Shown here piece after piece: positions 1-8,491 of a stretch of 23,708 nt of DNA. Numbering within the stretch: the stretch's first letter is position 1; every line of letters begins with the position of its first letter. Location: the NCBI GenBank assembly GCA_900542115.1, contig UQMC01000015.1:1-23708 (forward strand), given 5' to 3'. The stretch is from an uncultured Oscillibacter sp. GTDB lineage: Bacteria; Bacillota; Clostridia; Oscillospirales; Oscillospiraceae. The notes beneath the pieces were generated by a model that was not told the DNA's origin, made no database searches, and worked only from the letters and a program-made list of their open reading frames with translations. The position numbers and the translations under genes were made by a program.

Positions 1-15
1 GTGCTCTTCCGATCT
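1..15 (+). other. Residual Illumina sequencing adapter (artefact)
   Basis: The first 15 bases, GTGCTCTTCCGATCT, are identical to the 3' end of the standard Illumina TruSeq read-2 adapter. They sit exactly at the sequence edge, in frame with the truncated phosphoketolase, and translate as MLFRS. These residues do not belong to that protein. The natural sequence starts at about position 16, so the GTG at position 1 is not a start codon. Confidence 0.93.
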
Positions 16-1359
16 CCTGTAGAGCTCATCACCTCCTTCCCGCCCACCGGCGCCCGCCGCATGGGCGCGAACCCCCATGCCAACGGCGGTCTGCTGCTCC
101 GGGACCTCCGCACACCGGACTTCCGGGATTACGCGGTGGACGTCAAGGCCCCCGGCACCGTGGAGGCACAGGATATGTACGTCCTCGGCACCTATGTCCG
201 GGATGTGATGAAGCTGAACATGGACGCCCGGAACTTCCGCATTTTCGCGCCGGATGAAACGGCCTCTAACCGGCTTCAGGCGGTCTTTGACGTCACCGGC
301 CGGCGATTCCTTGACCCGCAGCTTCCCAATATTGACGAAAATCTGGACCCGGATGGCCGGGTCATGGACTCCATGCTCTCCGAGCATTTCTGTGAGGGCT
401 TTTTGGAAGGTTATCTGCTGACGGGCCGCCATGGCTTCTTCGACAGCTACGAGGCCTTCATCCGCATTGTGGACTCCATGTTCTCTCAGCACGCCAAGTG
501 GCTGAAAATGTGCAACGAGCTGCCTTGGCGGCAGGACATTGCCTCGCTGAACTATATTCTGGCCTCTAACGTCTGGCAGCAGGACCACAATGGCTTCACC
601 CATCAGGACCCCGGCTTCCTTGACCATGTGGCCAACAAGAAGGCGGATGTGGTGCGGATGTACCTGCCGCCGGATGCCAACTGCCTGCTCAGCTGCTTTG
701 ACCACTGCATCAAGAGCCGGAACTATGTAAACGTCATCGTGGCCAGTAAGCATCCCCGTCCCCAGTGGCTCACCATGGATCAGGCGGTGAAGCACTGCAC
801 GCAGGGTATCGGCATCTGGGAATGGGCCTCCAATGACGCGGGCTGCGAGCCGGATGTGGTCATGGCCTGCTGCGGCGATACGCCCACGCTGGAAACGCTG
901 GCCGCTGTCAGCATTCTGCGCCGGGAGCTGCCGGAGCTGAAGATTCGGGTGGTAAACGTGGTGGACCTGATGAAGCTCCAGCCCCACACAGAGCATCCCC
1001 ACGGCCTGACGGACGAATCCTATGACGGGCTGTTCACCAAGGATAAGCCCATCATCTTCGCCTATCACGGCTATCCTACCCTGATTCATGAGCTGACCTA
1101 CCGCCGCCACAACAAAAATCTCCATGTCCGGGGTTATAAGGAGGAGGGCACCATCACCACGCCCTTTGATATGCGCGTCCTGAACAATATTGACCGCTTT
1201 GACCTTGTCATCGACACCGTGCGCCGCCTGCCCCAGCTTGGCAACCGTGGCGCCTACCTCGTGCAGAAAATGTACGATAAGCTGGTGGAGCACCGCCAGT
1301 ACATTCGGGACAACGGCGTGGACCTGCCGGAGATTCGCAGCTGGAAGTGGGAGGGCTAA
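16..1359 (+). CDS. xfp: Phosphoketolase, C-terminal part (5' truncated)
   Basis: This is a thiamine-diphosphate enzyme that cleaves xylulose 5-phosphate and/or fructose 6-phosphate with phosphate, giving acetyl phosphate plus glyceraldehyde 3-phosphate or erythrose 4-phosphate. About 447 residues remain of a family length near 790-800, so the N-terminal ThDP-binding domain is missing at the contig edge. Visible family blocks are [12 protein letters not shown] near the beginning, [19 protein letters not shown] in the middle (pyrimidine-binding domain), [10 protein letters not shown], the [10 protein letters not shown] segment, and the C-terminal XFP_C domain with AYHGYP and NNIDRFDL. The frame is intact to the TAA stop and a strong terminator follows. 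The substrate preference (C5 or C6) cannot be decided. The first five codons of the open frame are adapter, not gene. Confidence 0.95.
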   Translation, partial: PVELITSFPPTGARRMGANPHANGGLLLRDLRTPDFRDYAVDVKAPGTVEAQDMYVLGTYVRDVMKLNMDARNFRIFAPDETASNRLQAVFDVTGRRFLDPQLPNIDENLDPDGRVMDSMLSEHFCEGFLEGYLLTGRHGFFDSYEAFIRIVDSMFSQHAKWLKMCNELPWRQDIASLNYILASNVWQQDHNGFTHQDPGFLDHVANKKADVVRMYLPPDANCLLSCFDHCIKSRNYVNVIVASKHPRPQWLTMDQAVKHCTQGIGIWEWASNDAGCEPDVVMACCGDTPTLETLAAVSILRRELPELKIRVVNVVDLMKLQPHTEHPHGLTDESYDGLFTKDKPIIFAYHGYPTLIHELTYRRHNKNLHVRGYKEEGTITTPFDMRVLNNIDRFDLVIDTVRRLPQLGNRGAYLVQKMYDKLVEHRQYIRDNGVDLPEIRSWKWEG

Positions 1360-1392
1360 GCTCCCCTCCGGTTTTCCCAAATAGCTTTATCA

Positions 1393-1423
1393 CCGGGAGT
1401 CGCAAAGCGGCTCCCGGCTTTTT
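1393..1423 (+). terminator. Intrinsic terminator of phosphoketolase gene
   Basis: The arms CCGGGAG and CTCCCGG, extended by CGC/GCG around an AAA loop with one G-U pair, form an 11-bp stem. A run of five T follows directly. It lies 33 bases after the phosphoketolase stop. Confidence 0.85.
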
Positions 1424-1450
1424 CGCGCTCGGCTTCGCTTTCCAAAAAAA

Positions 1451-1480
1451 TTGACACGGCCTTAACATCTGGTGTATAGT
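1451..1480 (+). promoter_or_regulatory. Promoter of DUF212 gene
   Basis: TTGACA (1451-1456) and TATAGT (1475-1480) are separated by 18 bases, 32 bases before the start codon of the next gene. Confidence 0.7.
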
Positions 1481-1512
1481 AAAAGCGTCAATAATTTCTC
1501 GGGAGGCGTATC

Positions 1513-1947
1513 ATGCTGCAAGAGCTGCTCCGCAATCACCTGCTGATCAACGCGCTGCTGGCGTGGGCCACGGCGCAGATTTTAAAATTCATCATTTATC
1601 TGGCGGTAAACCGCACGCTCGACTGGGATCGCCTTCTGGGCGATGGGGGAATGCCCAGCGGCCATTCCGCAACGGTCACGGCGCTGGCTGTGACCGCCGG
1701 CATAGAATATGGCTGTGATTCCCCGGTTTTCGCAGTCTGCGTGGTGCTGGCCATCATCGTCATGCACGATGCCATGGGCGTCCGTATGGAGGCCGGCAAG
1801 CACGCCAAGGCCATCAATGAGCTGCTGGAGACCCTCAGCAGTGACAAAGAGCCGGACCTGAAGCTGAAGGAGTTTTTGGGTCACACGCCCATGCAGGTCT
1901 GCTGCGGCGCTGTTTTAGGGCTGGCATTGGCGCTGATCTTCGGATAA
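1513..1947 (+). CDS. Divergent PAP2 / DUF212 family membrane protein
   Basis: This small integral membrane protein of 144 residues belongs to the DUF212 family (B. subtilis YuiD type), which is distantly related to PAP2 acid phosphatases. The family signature is complete: GGMPSGHSATVTAL near residue 45, HDAMGVR followed by AGKHAKAIN near residues 85-100, and LKEFLGHTPMQV near the C-terminus. There are about four hydrophobic segments, including one at each end. The ATG is placed 4 bases after a CGGGAGGCG ribosome binding site. The gene is monocistronic, with its own promoter upstream and the proS promoter starting 28 bases after its stop. The biochemical activity of the family is not established; a lipid-phosphate phosphatase-like role is only suggested by the PSGH motif. 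Confidence 0.9.
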   Translation: MLQELLRNHLLINALLAWATAQILKFIIYLAVNRTLDWDRLLGDGGMPSGHSATVTALAVTAGIEYGCDSPVFAVCVVLAIIVMHDAMGVRMEAGKHAKAINELLETLSSDKEPDLKLKEFLGHTPMQVCCGAVLGLALALIFG

Positions 1948-1975
1948 ACGCCTCCGGCTTCATTGGAAATGGACA

Positions 1976-2004
1976 TTGACATTTCCCGCAGAAACCGATA
2001 CAAT
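1976..2004 (+). promoter_or_regulatory. Promoter of proS
   Basis: A near-consensus promoter: TTGACA (1976-1981), 17-base spacer, TACAAT (1999-2004). The leader from the expected start site to the proS ATG is only about 65 nt, too short for a T-box element. Confidence 0.8.
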
Positions 2005-2075
2005 ATAGGTTCAGAAATGCACCGAAGTCATCGGTTTTCAAAGATTCATTACGATATAAAGTTGAGGGAAAAACA

Positions 2076-3512
2076 ATGGCACAGGATAAAAAAGTTGAGC
2101 AGATCACCAGTATGGAGGACGATTTCGCCCAGTGGTATACGGACATCTGCAAGAAGGCGGAGTTGATCGACTATTCCAGCGTGAAGGGATTTATGATCCT
2201 GCGTCCATACGGCTACGCTATCTGGGAAAACATTCAGCGGATCATGGACGGGGAGTTTAAAAAGACCGGACACGAGAACGTGGCAATGCCCGCGCTGATC
2301 CCGGAGAGCCTGCTGAAAAAGGAAGGCGAACTGGTCAACGGCTTTGCCCCTGAGGTGGCTTGGGTCACCATGGGCGGCAGCGACAAGCTGGAGGAGCGGC
2401 TGGCTTTCCGCCCCACCTCTGAGACCATGTTCTGCGACCACTGGCACAGCGTCCTTCAGACCTACCGCCAGCTCCCCATGCTCTATAACCAGTGGTGCTC
2501 CGTGATCCGCTGGGAAAAGACCACCCGCCCCTTCCTGCGCAGCCGGGAATTCTGGTGGCAGGAGGGCCACACCATCCACGAGACCGCTGAGGAGGCTATG
2601 GCAGAAACGGAGCAGCAGCTCAACTGCTATGCTGACTTTTGCCGCGACGCGCTGGCCATGCCGGTAGTCAAGGGCCGCAAGACCGACAAGGAGAAGTTTG
2701 CCGGCGCTGAGGCCACCTATACCATCGAGAGCATGATGAAGGACCGTAAGGCCCTCCAGTCCGGCACCAGCCATTATTTCGGAGACAAGTTCTCCCGGGC
2801 CTACGATGTGACCTTCACCGGCCGGGACAACAAGCTGCAATATCCCTTCCAGACCTCTTGGGGCACCACCACCCGGCTCATCGGTGCGGTCATCATGACC
2901 CACGGCGATAACAACGGTCTGGTGCTGCCTCCCGCCATCGCCCCCATTCAGGTGGTGGTGATCCCTGTGGCGGCCCACAAGCCCGGTGTGCTGGAAGCGG
3001 CTGCTGAGATCAAGACCCGTCTGGAGGCTGCCGGCCTGCGGGTGAAGCTGGACGATTCCGACAATTCTCCCGGCTGGAAGTTCGCCGAGTATGAGATGAA
3101 GGGTGTGCCCGTCCGGGTGGAGATCGGCCCCCGCGATCTGGAAAAGGGACAGTGCTGCCTGGCCCGCCGTGATACCGGCGAAAAGAGCTTTGTCGCTCTG
3201 GACGGGCTGGAAAGCCAGGTGCAGAGCCTGCTGACCGCCGTTCACGACAACCTGTATGCCCAGGCGGAAAAGAACCTGAAGGACAACACTTTCGACCTGA
3301 ACTCCTGGCAGGAGGTCAAGGAGATGGTGGAGACCAAGGGCGGCTTTGCCCGGACCAAGTGGTGTGGCAAGCTGGAGTGCGAGCTGAAGATGAAGGAGCT
3401 GGCAGGTGTTTCCAGCCGCTGCATGCCGCTCAAGCAGTCCGGCACTGAGGGCGTTTGCCCCGTCTGCGGCGAGAAGTGCACCACTGATATCTACTGGGGC
3501 GTAGCGTACTAA
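2076..3512 (+). CDS. proS: Prolyl-tRNA synthetase (ProS type 3, eukaryote/archaeal-like)
   Basis: This enzyme charges tRNA-Pro with proline in the cytoplasm. The 478-residue length and domain order mark the short ProS type 3: a class II catalytic core with the FRPTSETMF loop, motif 2 (FLRSREFWWQEGHT) and motif 3 (GTTTRLIGAVIMTHGD), an anticodon-binding domain beginning near IQVVVIPV, and the C-terminal extra domain with a zinc-ligand-like CPVCGEKC and the terminal tyrosine typical of this subtype. There is no inserted editing (INS) domain between motifs 2 and 3, unlike the long bacterial ProRS. The ATG has a GAGGG ribosome binding site 7 bases upstream. It is transcribed alone, with its own promoter and a strong terminator. 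I see no amino-acid-sensing leader. Confidence 0.97.
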   Translation: MAQDKKVEQITSMEDDFAQWYTDICKKAELIDYSSVKGFMILRPYGYAIWENIQRIMDGEFKKTGHENVAMPALIPESLLKKEGELVNGFAPEVAWVTMGGSDKLEERLAFRPTSETMFCDHWHSVLQTYRQLPMLYNQWCSVIRWEKTTRPFLRSREFWWQEGHTIHETAEEAMAETEQQLNCYADFCRDALAMPVVKGRKTDKEKFAGAEATYTIESMMKDRKALQSGTSHYFGDKFSRAYDVTFTGRDNKLQYPFQTSWGTTTRLIGAVIMTHGDNNGLVLPPAIAPIQVVVIPVAAHKPGVLEAAAEIKTRLEAAGLRVKLDDSDNSPGWKFAEYEMKGVPVRVEIGPRDLEKGQCCLARRDTGEKSFVALDGLESQVQSLLTAVHDNLYAQAEKNLKDNTFDLNSWQEVKEMVETKGGFARTKWCGKLECELKMKELAGVSSRCMPLKQSGTEGVCPVCGEKCTTDIYWGVAY

Positions 3513-3529
3513 GTCCCTCCGAAAAATTC

Positions 3530-3566
3530 AACAGCCGCCCTTTTTGAAGAAAGGGCGGCTGTTTTC
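3530..3566 (+). terminator. Terminator of proS (14-bp stem, probably bidirectional)
   Basis: ACAGCCGCCCTTT (3531-3543) pairs with AAAGGGCGGCTGT (3550-3562), with an extra A-T pair outside and a 6-base loop, followed by TTTC. Read on the other strand the same hairpin is followed by TTGAATTTTT, so it can also stop transcription of the converging aminotransferase gene. Confidence 0.9.
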
Positions 3567-3576
3567 TGTCTTTACA

Positions 3577-3617
3577 GTAAGGTCCCCGGCTCCCTTGAAA
3601 GGAAACCGGGGACTTAC
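3577..3617. terminator. Second hairpin between proS and the converging aminotransferase gene
   Basis: GTCCCCGG (3582-3589) pairs with CCGGGGAC (3606-3613), with outer GTAA/TTAC pairs after a bulged G. On the plus strand it is followed by TTTACTTTTTA. On the minus strand it lies just past the aminotransferase stop but lacks an immediate T-run, so it may act mainly on plus-strand read-through or as a 3'-end stabilising hairpin. Confidence 0.55.
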
Positions 3618-3618
3618 T

Positions 3619-4803
3619 TTACTTTTTATACGAATCTACCAGTGCCTTGAAACGAGGCAGCGCCCGCTGAATCATCTCCGTCTGGACGCAGTAGGCGATG
3701 CGGAAATGTCCCGCTGCGCCGAAGCCGCTGCCGGGGACCAGCAGCAGGTCAAACTGCTTGGCCCGCTCACTGAATGCCATATCATCCGGCTCCAAGGACC
3801 GTGGGAACAGATAGAACGCGCCACCGGGCTGCACTACATGGTAGCCCATCTCCCGGAGAGCGTCCGTCAGCAGTGTGCAGTTGCGCTCGTAGACGCTGAT
3901 GTCGCTGGTGAGGTCGCAGCACTCCGCCGTAACCTGCTGGAAAAGACTTGGCGCGTTGACATAGCCCAGAGAACGCCCCGCACCGGCCACAGCAGCGGAG
4001 ACGGAAACCGCGTCCGTGGTCTGCTTCGGCACCAGCACATAGCCCAGCCGCTCGCCCGGCAGGGACAGGGACTTGGAGAAGGAGTAGCAGACAATGGTAT
4101 CCTGATAAATGGACGGGACCCAAGGCACCTCCACACCGTCAAAGGCGATCTCCCGATAGGGCTCATCGGAAATGAGGTAAATAGGGTGGCCGTACAGTGC
4201 CTCCTTGGCCCGCAGAATCGCCGCCAGCGTCTCCAACGTCTGCCGGGAGTAAACCACACCGGAGGGATTGTTGGGAGAGTTGATGACCACGCCCTTTGTC
4301 CGGCAGTTCACAGCCTTTTCAAAGGCAGTAAAGTCGATTTGGAATTGCTCGATCTCCGGCGCGATCACCTGCACCTTGCCCCGGGCTCCCTCAATAAATA
4401 CCTTGTATTCCGGAAAATAGGGTGCAAAGAGGATGTATTCATCGCCGGGACAGGTCAGGCCGTTGAACACGCAGCACAGGGAGGCTGCCGCGCCTACCGT
4501 CAGATACAGCTCGTCCGCCGTATAGTGCTCACCGAAGCGGCGGTTCAGGGAATCGGCAATGCGCTGCCGGGCACCGGTATCACCGGGGGCGCTGGTGTAG
4601 CAGTGGATGGTATCCCCCTGCTCCCGCAGCAGGCGGATGGCAGTCTCATTTACGGCAGCGGGTGCCGGTACGCTGGGGTTGCCCAGGGAAAAGTCAAACA
4701 CATTCTCCGCGCCTACCTCCGCCGTCCGTTGGCGGCCATACTCAAACAGCTCCCGAATCACGGAGCGGGCAGTTCCTAACTGGAGCATACGCTGGGAAAC
4801 CAT
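3619..4803 (-). CDS. Class I/II PLP-dependent aminotransferase
   Basis: This is a 394-residue fold-type I aminotransferase (Aminotran_1_2). The N-terminal part has FDFSLGNPSVP, the glycine-containing GAAASL binds cofactor phosphate, NSPNNPSG is the classic substrate/cofactor loop, SDEPYREIAFDG carries the PLP ring-contacting Asp and Tyr, and SFSKSLSLPGERLGY holds the Schiff-base lysine (residue 244). FRIAYCV near the C-terminus supplies the carboxylate-binding Arg. It resembles aspartate/aromatic-type aminotransferases, but the substrate cannot be fixed from sequence. The ATG has GGGAGGA 6 bases upstream. It is monocistronic and divergent from obgE, with its own promoter in the 220-base gap. 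Confidence 0.93.
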   Translation of the reverse strand: MVSQRMLQLGTARSVIRELFEYGRQRTAEVGAENVFDFSLGNPSVPAPAAVNETAIRLLREQGDTIHCYTSAPGDTGARQRIADSLNRRFGEHYTADELYLTVGAAASLCCVFNGLTCPGDEYILFAPYFPEYKVFIEGARGKVQVIAPEIEQFQIDFTAFEKAVNCRTKGVVINSPNNPSGVVYSRQTLETLAAILRAKEALYGHPIYLISDEPYREIAFDGVEVPWVPSIYQDTIVCYSFSKSLSLPGERLGYVLVPKQTTDAVSVSAAVAGAGRSLGYVNAPSLFQQVTAECCDLTSDISVYERNCTLLTDALREMGYHVVQPGGAFYLFPRSLEPDDMAFSERAKQFDLLLVPGSGFGAAGHFRIAYCVQTEMIQRALPRFKALVDSYKK

Positions 4804-4850
4804 AGCAAATCCTCCCGATACAGAATAGATTAATTGCGCTTATTACAGTT

Positions 4851-4879
4851 ATCATACCATTCCCGGCAAGCGCTGTAAA
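4851..4879 (-). promoter_or_regulatory. Promoter of aminotransferase gene
   Basis: On the minus strand, TTTACA (4879-4874) and TATGAT (4856-4851) are 17 bases apart, about 48 bases before the start codon. Confidence 0.6.
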
Positions 4880-4943
4880 TCGGCGGCTGCACCAATCAAC
4901 GGCCCCTTTCCCCCGCTTTTTTGGTTCCTTTTCACCGCTGCTC

Positions 4944-4981
4944 TTGACGTTTGCTCTGTTTTTCGCTAAAATGCTTATAAT
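4944..4981 (+). promoter_or_regulatory. Promoter of obgE
   Basis: TTGACG (4944-4949) and TAAAAT (4967-4972) are 17 bases apart. A perfect TATAAT lies a few bases further on (4976-4981) and could be an alternative -10 with a poor -35 box, so the exact start site is uncertain. Confidence 0.6.
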
Positions 4982-5024
4982 TGGGTAGAATATTGAAAAC
5001 TTCAGATACAGAGAGGCATTTTGA

Positions 5025-6311
<1,287 letters not shown>

Positions 6312-6347
6312 GAGCGTCTGTTTTGAAGCATATTCAACGTAATAAGT

Positions 6348-6382
6348 AAAGCCTGCATGGCCAATGGCCATGCAGGCTTTTT
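6348..6382. terminator. Bidirectional terminator between obgE and NhaC-family gene
   Basis: GCCTGCATGGCC (6351-6362) pairs perfectly with GGCCATGCAGGC (6366-6377) around an AAT loop. AAA/TTT extends the stem and five T follow on the plus strand. It serves obgE and, from the other side, the convergent NhaC-family gene. Confidence 0.9.
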
Positions 6383-6418
6383 GATTGCCCTTGGAAATAC
6401 GCCTATCGTAAGCTGGTC

Positions 6419-8065
6419 TTATTGAATCGGCTCACGGGAAAGGGCCCTTTTCCGTTCGATACTGCGGAGGGCAAACAGCACGCCCAGCATCAGGGCAAGG
6501 CTCACCGCCCATGTGATATACACATTCTGCACAAAACCCGCCACGATGAAGCCCACCACGCAGACACACGCCACCGTCAGCACATAGGGAAGCTGTGTGG
6601 CCACATGGTCAAGGTGATTGCACTGCGCGCCCGCAGAGGCCATGATGGAAGTATCGGAAATGGGAGAGCAGTGGTCGCCCATCACGGCACCGGCACAGCA
6701 GGCGGAAATACCGATAATAAGCAGCTCGCTGGAGGCAGGGAAAATCGCCGTGACAATGGGAATGAGAATGCCGAAGGTCCCCCATGAGGTGCCGGAGGCA
6801 AAGGCCAGCACACAGGCCACGAGGAAAATCACAGCCGGCAGCATGGAGTACAGCGCGGAGGCCGCGCCCTCCATTAGATCGTGGACATAAACGCTGGCGC
6901 CCAGTGACGTAATAGTAGCTTTCAGAGAAACTGCCAGCGTCAGAATCAGGATGGGAGAGATCATGGCGTTGAAGCCCTTGGGAATGCAGTCCATAGCGTC
7001 CTTAAACGTAATGACCCGCCGAAACAGCAGATAAATTACCGTAAACAGCAGCGCAATAATGCCGCCCCACGGCAGGCCGATAAAAGCATCCGTATTGCCG
7101 AAGGCGCCGATGAAATCCCCGGCGCAGTCCGTACCGCCCCATGCGTCCACGCCGAAGAAGCCGCCCACATAGATCATGCCCACCGTGCAGCAGACGATCA
7201 GCACCGCCACAGGGAGCAGCAGGTCGATGACTCTCCCCTTGGGGTTGATCTTTTCATCCTCCTCAGACTTCAGCGCCCCCAGCTCACCGGTCTCCCGGGC
7301 GAGGCGCTCAAAGTCCTTCATGGGGCCGTAATCAAACTGCATCATGGAAAGGCCGATGATAAACACAAACGTCAGCAGGGAATAGAGATTATAGGGGATG
7401 GCCTTGATGAAAAGCTGGATGCCGCTGATGCCGGTATCTAAGCCCTCCGCCGTGGAGGAAACCGCTGCCGCCCATGAGGAAATGGGGGCGATCATGCACA
7501 CCGGCGCGGCGGTCGCGTCAATGAGATAGGCCAGCTTAGGACGGGAAATGCGATGACTGTCCGTCACCGGGCGCATGACCGTGCCGACGGTGAGGCAGTT
7601 GAAGTAATCGTCAATGAAGATGAGGATACCCAGCACAAAGGTGGCAAGGGACGCGCCCACCTTTGTCTTGATGTTCTTCGAGGCCCAGCGGCCAAAGGCG
7701 GCGGAGCCGCCGGCAGCGTTCACCAATGCTACGATGATGCCCAGCAGCACCAAAAACAGGAAAATGCCGGCGTTGTCGGAAATTGCAGCCACCAAGCCAT
7801 CGTTGACGATCATATCCAGCGCTCCAATGGGGGAAAAGCCCTTTGCGAACAGCGCCCCCACCACAATACCGATAAAGAGGGAGCTGTAGGCCTCCTTGGT
7901 AATAAGCGCCAGCGTGATAGCGATCACCGGCGGCAGCAGCGCCCAGACCGTACCGTACAGGCTGCCGGCAGCGGCCTCCTCACCGGCAGCCAGCACCGGG
8001 ACGCCCAGCAGAGCGGCGGCCAATGCGGCCAGCAGCGCTGCGCGCAGGACAGAATGCTTCTTCAT
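6419..8065 (-). CDS. NhaC-family transporter, probable lysine transporter (LysW-like)
   Basis: This is a polytopic membrane protein of 548 residues in the Na+/H+ antiporter NhaC family. Family blocks include FIDDYFNCLTVG, TAAPVCMIAPISSW, FASGTSWGTFGILIP and GDHCSPISDTSIMASAGA. About eleven to twelve hydrophobic segments are visible. A signal-peptide-like N-terminus (MKKHSVLRAALLAALAAALLGVPVLAAG) precedes the core. The start is taken at the ATG 7 bases after AAAGGAGA; a 22-codon upstream extension of the frame runs back into the riboswitch terminator and is rejected. The lysine riboswitch directly upstream makes lysine import the likely role, as proposed in the literature for riboswitch-linked NhaC members (LysW). 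Sodium/proton exchange alone is the alternative. The gene is transcribed singly and ends at a shared terminator. Confidence 0.93.
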   Translation of the reverse strand: MKKHSVLRAALLAALAAALLGVPVLAAGEEAAAGSLYGTVWALLPPVIAITLALITKEAYSSLFIGIVVGALFAKGFSPIGALDMIVNDGLVAAISDNAGIFLFLVLLGIIVALVNAAGGSAAFGRWASKNIKTKVGASLATFVLGILIFIDDYFNCLTVGTVMRPVTDSHRISRPKLAYLIDATAAPVCMIAPISSWAAAVSSTAEGLDTGISGIQLFIKAIPYNLYSLLTFVFIIGLSMMQFDYGPMKDFERLARETGELGALKSEEDEKINPKGRVIDLLLPVAVLIVCCTVGMIYVGGFFGVDAWGGTDCAGDFIGAFGNTDAFIGLPWGGIIALLFTVIYLLFRRVITFKDAMDCIPKGFNAMISPILILTLAVSLKATITSLGASVYVHDLMEGAASALYSMLPAVIFLVACVLAFASGTSWGTFGILIPIVTAIFPASSELLIIGISACCAGAVMGDHCSPISDTSIMASAGAQCNHLDHVATQLPYVLTVACVCVVGFIVAGFVQNVYITWAVSLALMLGVLFALRSIERKRALSREPIQ

Positions 8066-8109
8066 GGAATTTCTCCTTTCGTTTTCCGCTTCCAATATGG
8101 CGGAGCATG

Positions 8110-8146
8110 AAAAAATGGGGGCATGACGCACGCCATGCCCCCATTT
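8110..8146 (-). terminator. Riboswitch-controlled terminator (expression platform)
   Basis: On the minus strand, AAATGGGGGCATG and CATGCCCCCATTT form a perfect 13-bp stem around an 8-base loop and are followed by six T. It stands between the lysine aptamer and the ribosome binding site of the NhaC-family gene. Confidence 0.9.
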
Positions 8147-8159
8147 GAGACCTCAACTT

Positions 8160-8336
8160 CAAATAGACCACAACAGCGCTCCGCCCGCCTCTGGGCGACA
8201 GTCTGCCAGATCTTCTCCGACAGCCCAGATACCGGTCCATCAGGCAAACAGACCGATTCTTCGGCGGCTGACCCTTTTTCCGTCCTCCGTTGCCTGTCTC
8301 CCGGACGGATACTCTTATCAGCCGCGCCTCTATCAT
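8160..8336 (-). ncRNA. Lysine riboswitch (L box) aptamer
   Basis: On the minus strand the lysine aptamer core is complete and in order: GATAGAGGCGCGG, then AAGAGTAT, then GCCGAAG (8265-8259), CTGGGCTGTCGGAGAAGAT and a closing CTATT. Pairings are visible. P1 is GATAG (8334-8330) with CTATT (8166-8162). P2 is GCGGCTGA (8325-8318) with TCAGCCGC (8271-8264). A further arm is CTGGGC (8228-8223) with GCCCAG (8196-8191). This matches the B. subtilis lysC leader in sequence and layout. Lysine binding should favour the downstream terminator and so switch off the NhaC-family transporter when lysine is plentiful. Confidence 0.95.
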
Positions 8337-8361
8337 GCCTTATTCACTTGGTTCTGCTCTC

Positions 8362-8389
8362 ATTATAGGGCATTTTTGCCCCTTGTCAA
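8362..8389 (-). promoter_or_regulatory. Promoter of lysine riboswitch/NhaC-family transcript
   Basis: Both boxes are perfect: TTGACA (8389-8384) and TATAAT (8367-8362), spaced by 16 bases. The spacer contains the palindrome GGGCA-AAAA-TGCCC (8381-8368), a possible operator. Confidence 0.88.
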
Positions 8390-8422
8390 CGCCTTTTCCG
8401 CAGAATTTTCCCATTTCCCGGC

Positions 8423-8459
8423 AAAATACGGAGCGCCGGACATCTGGCGCTCCGTATTT
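8423..8459 (-). terminator. Terminator of uracil/xanthine permease gene
   Basis: On the minus strand, AAATACGGAGCGCC and GGCGCTCCGTATTT form a perfect 14-bp stem with an 8-base loop, and the run of T continues beyond the stem. It lies 32 bases after the permease stop. Confidence 0.88.
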
Positions 8460-8491
8460 GCATAGTTCTTCTGTTTCTGCGGGACGGACGC

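Noticed and set aside
2021..2035. Small hairpin ACCGA/TCGGT in the proS leader
   Set aside because: Only five pairs and no strong T-run; too weak to claim as an attenuator, and the leader is too short for a T-box.
7980..8336. 118-residue minus-strand frame over the riboswitch
   Set aside because: It lies within the structured lysine riboswitch and its terminator and runs into the transporter gene in another frame.
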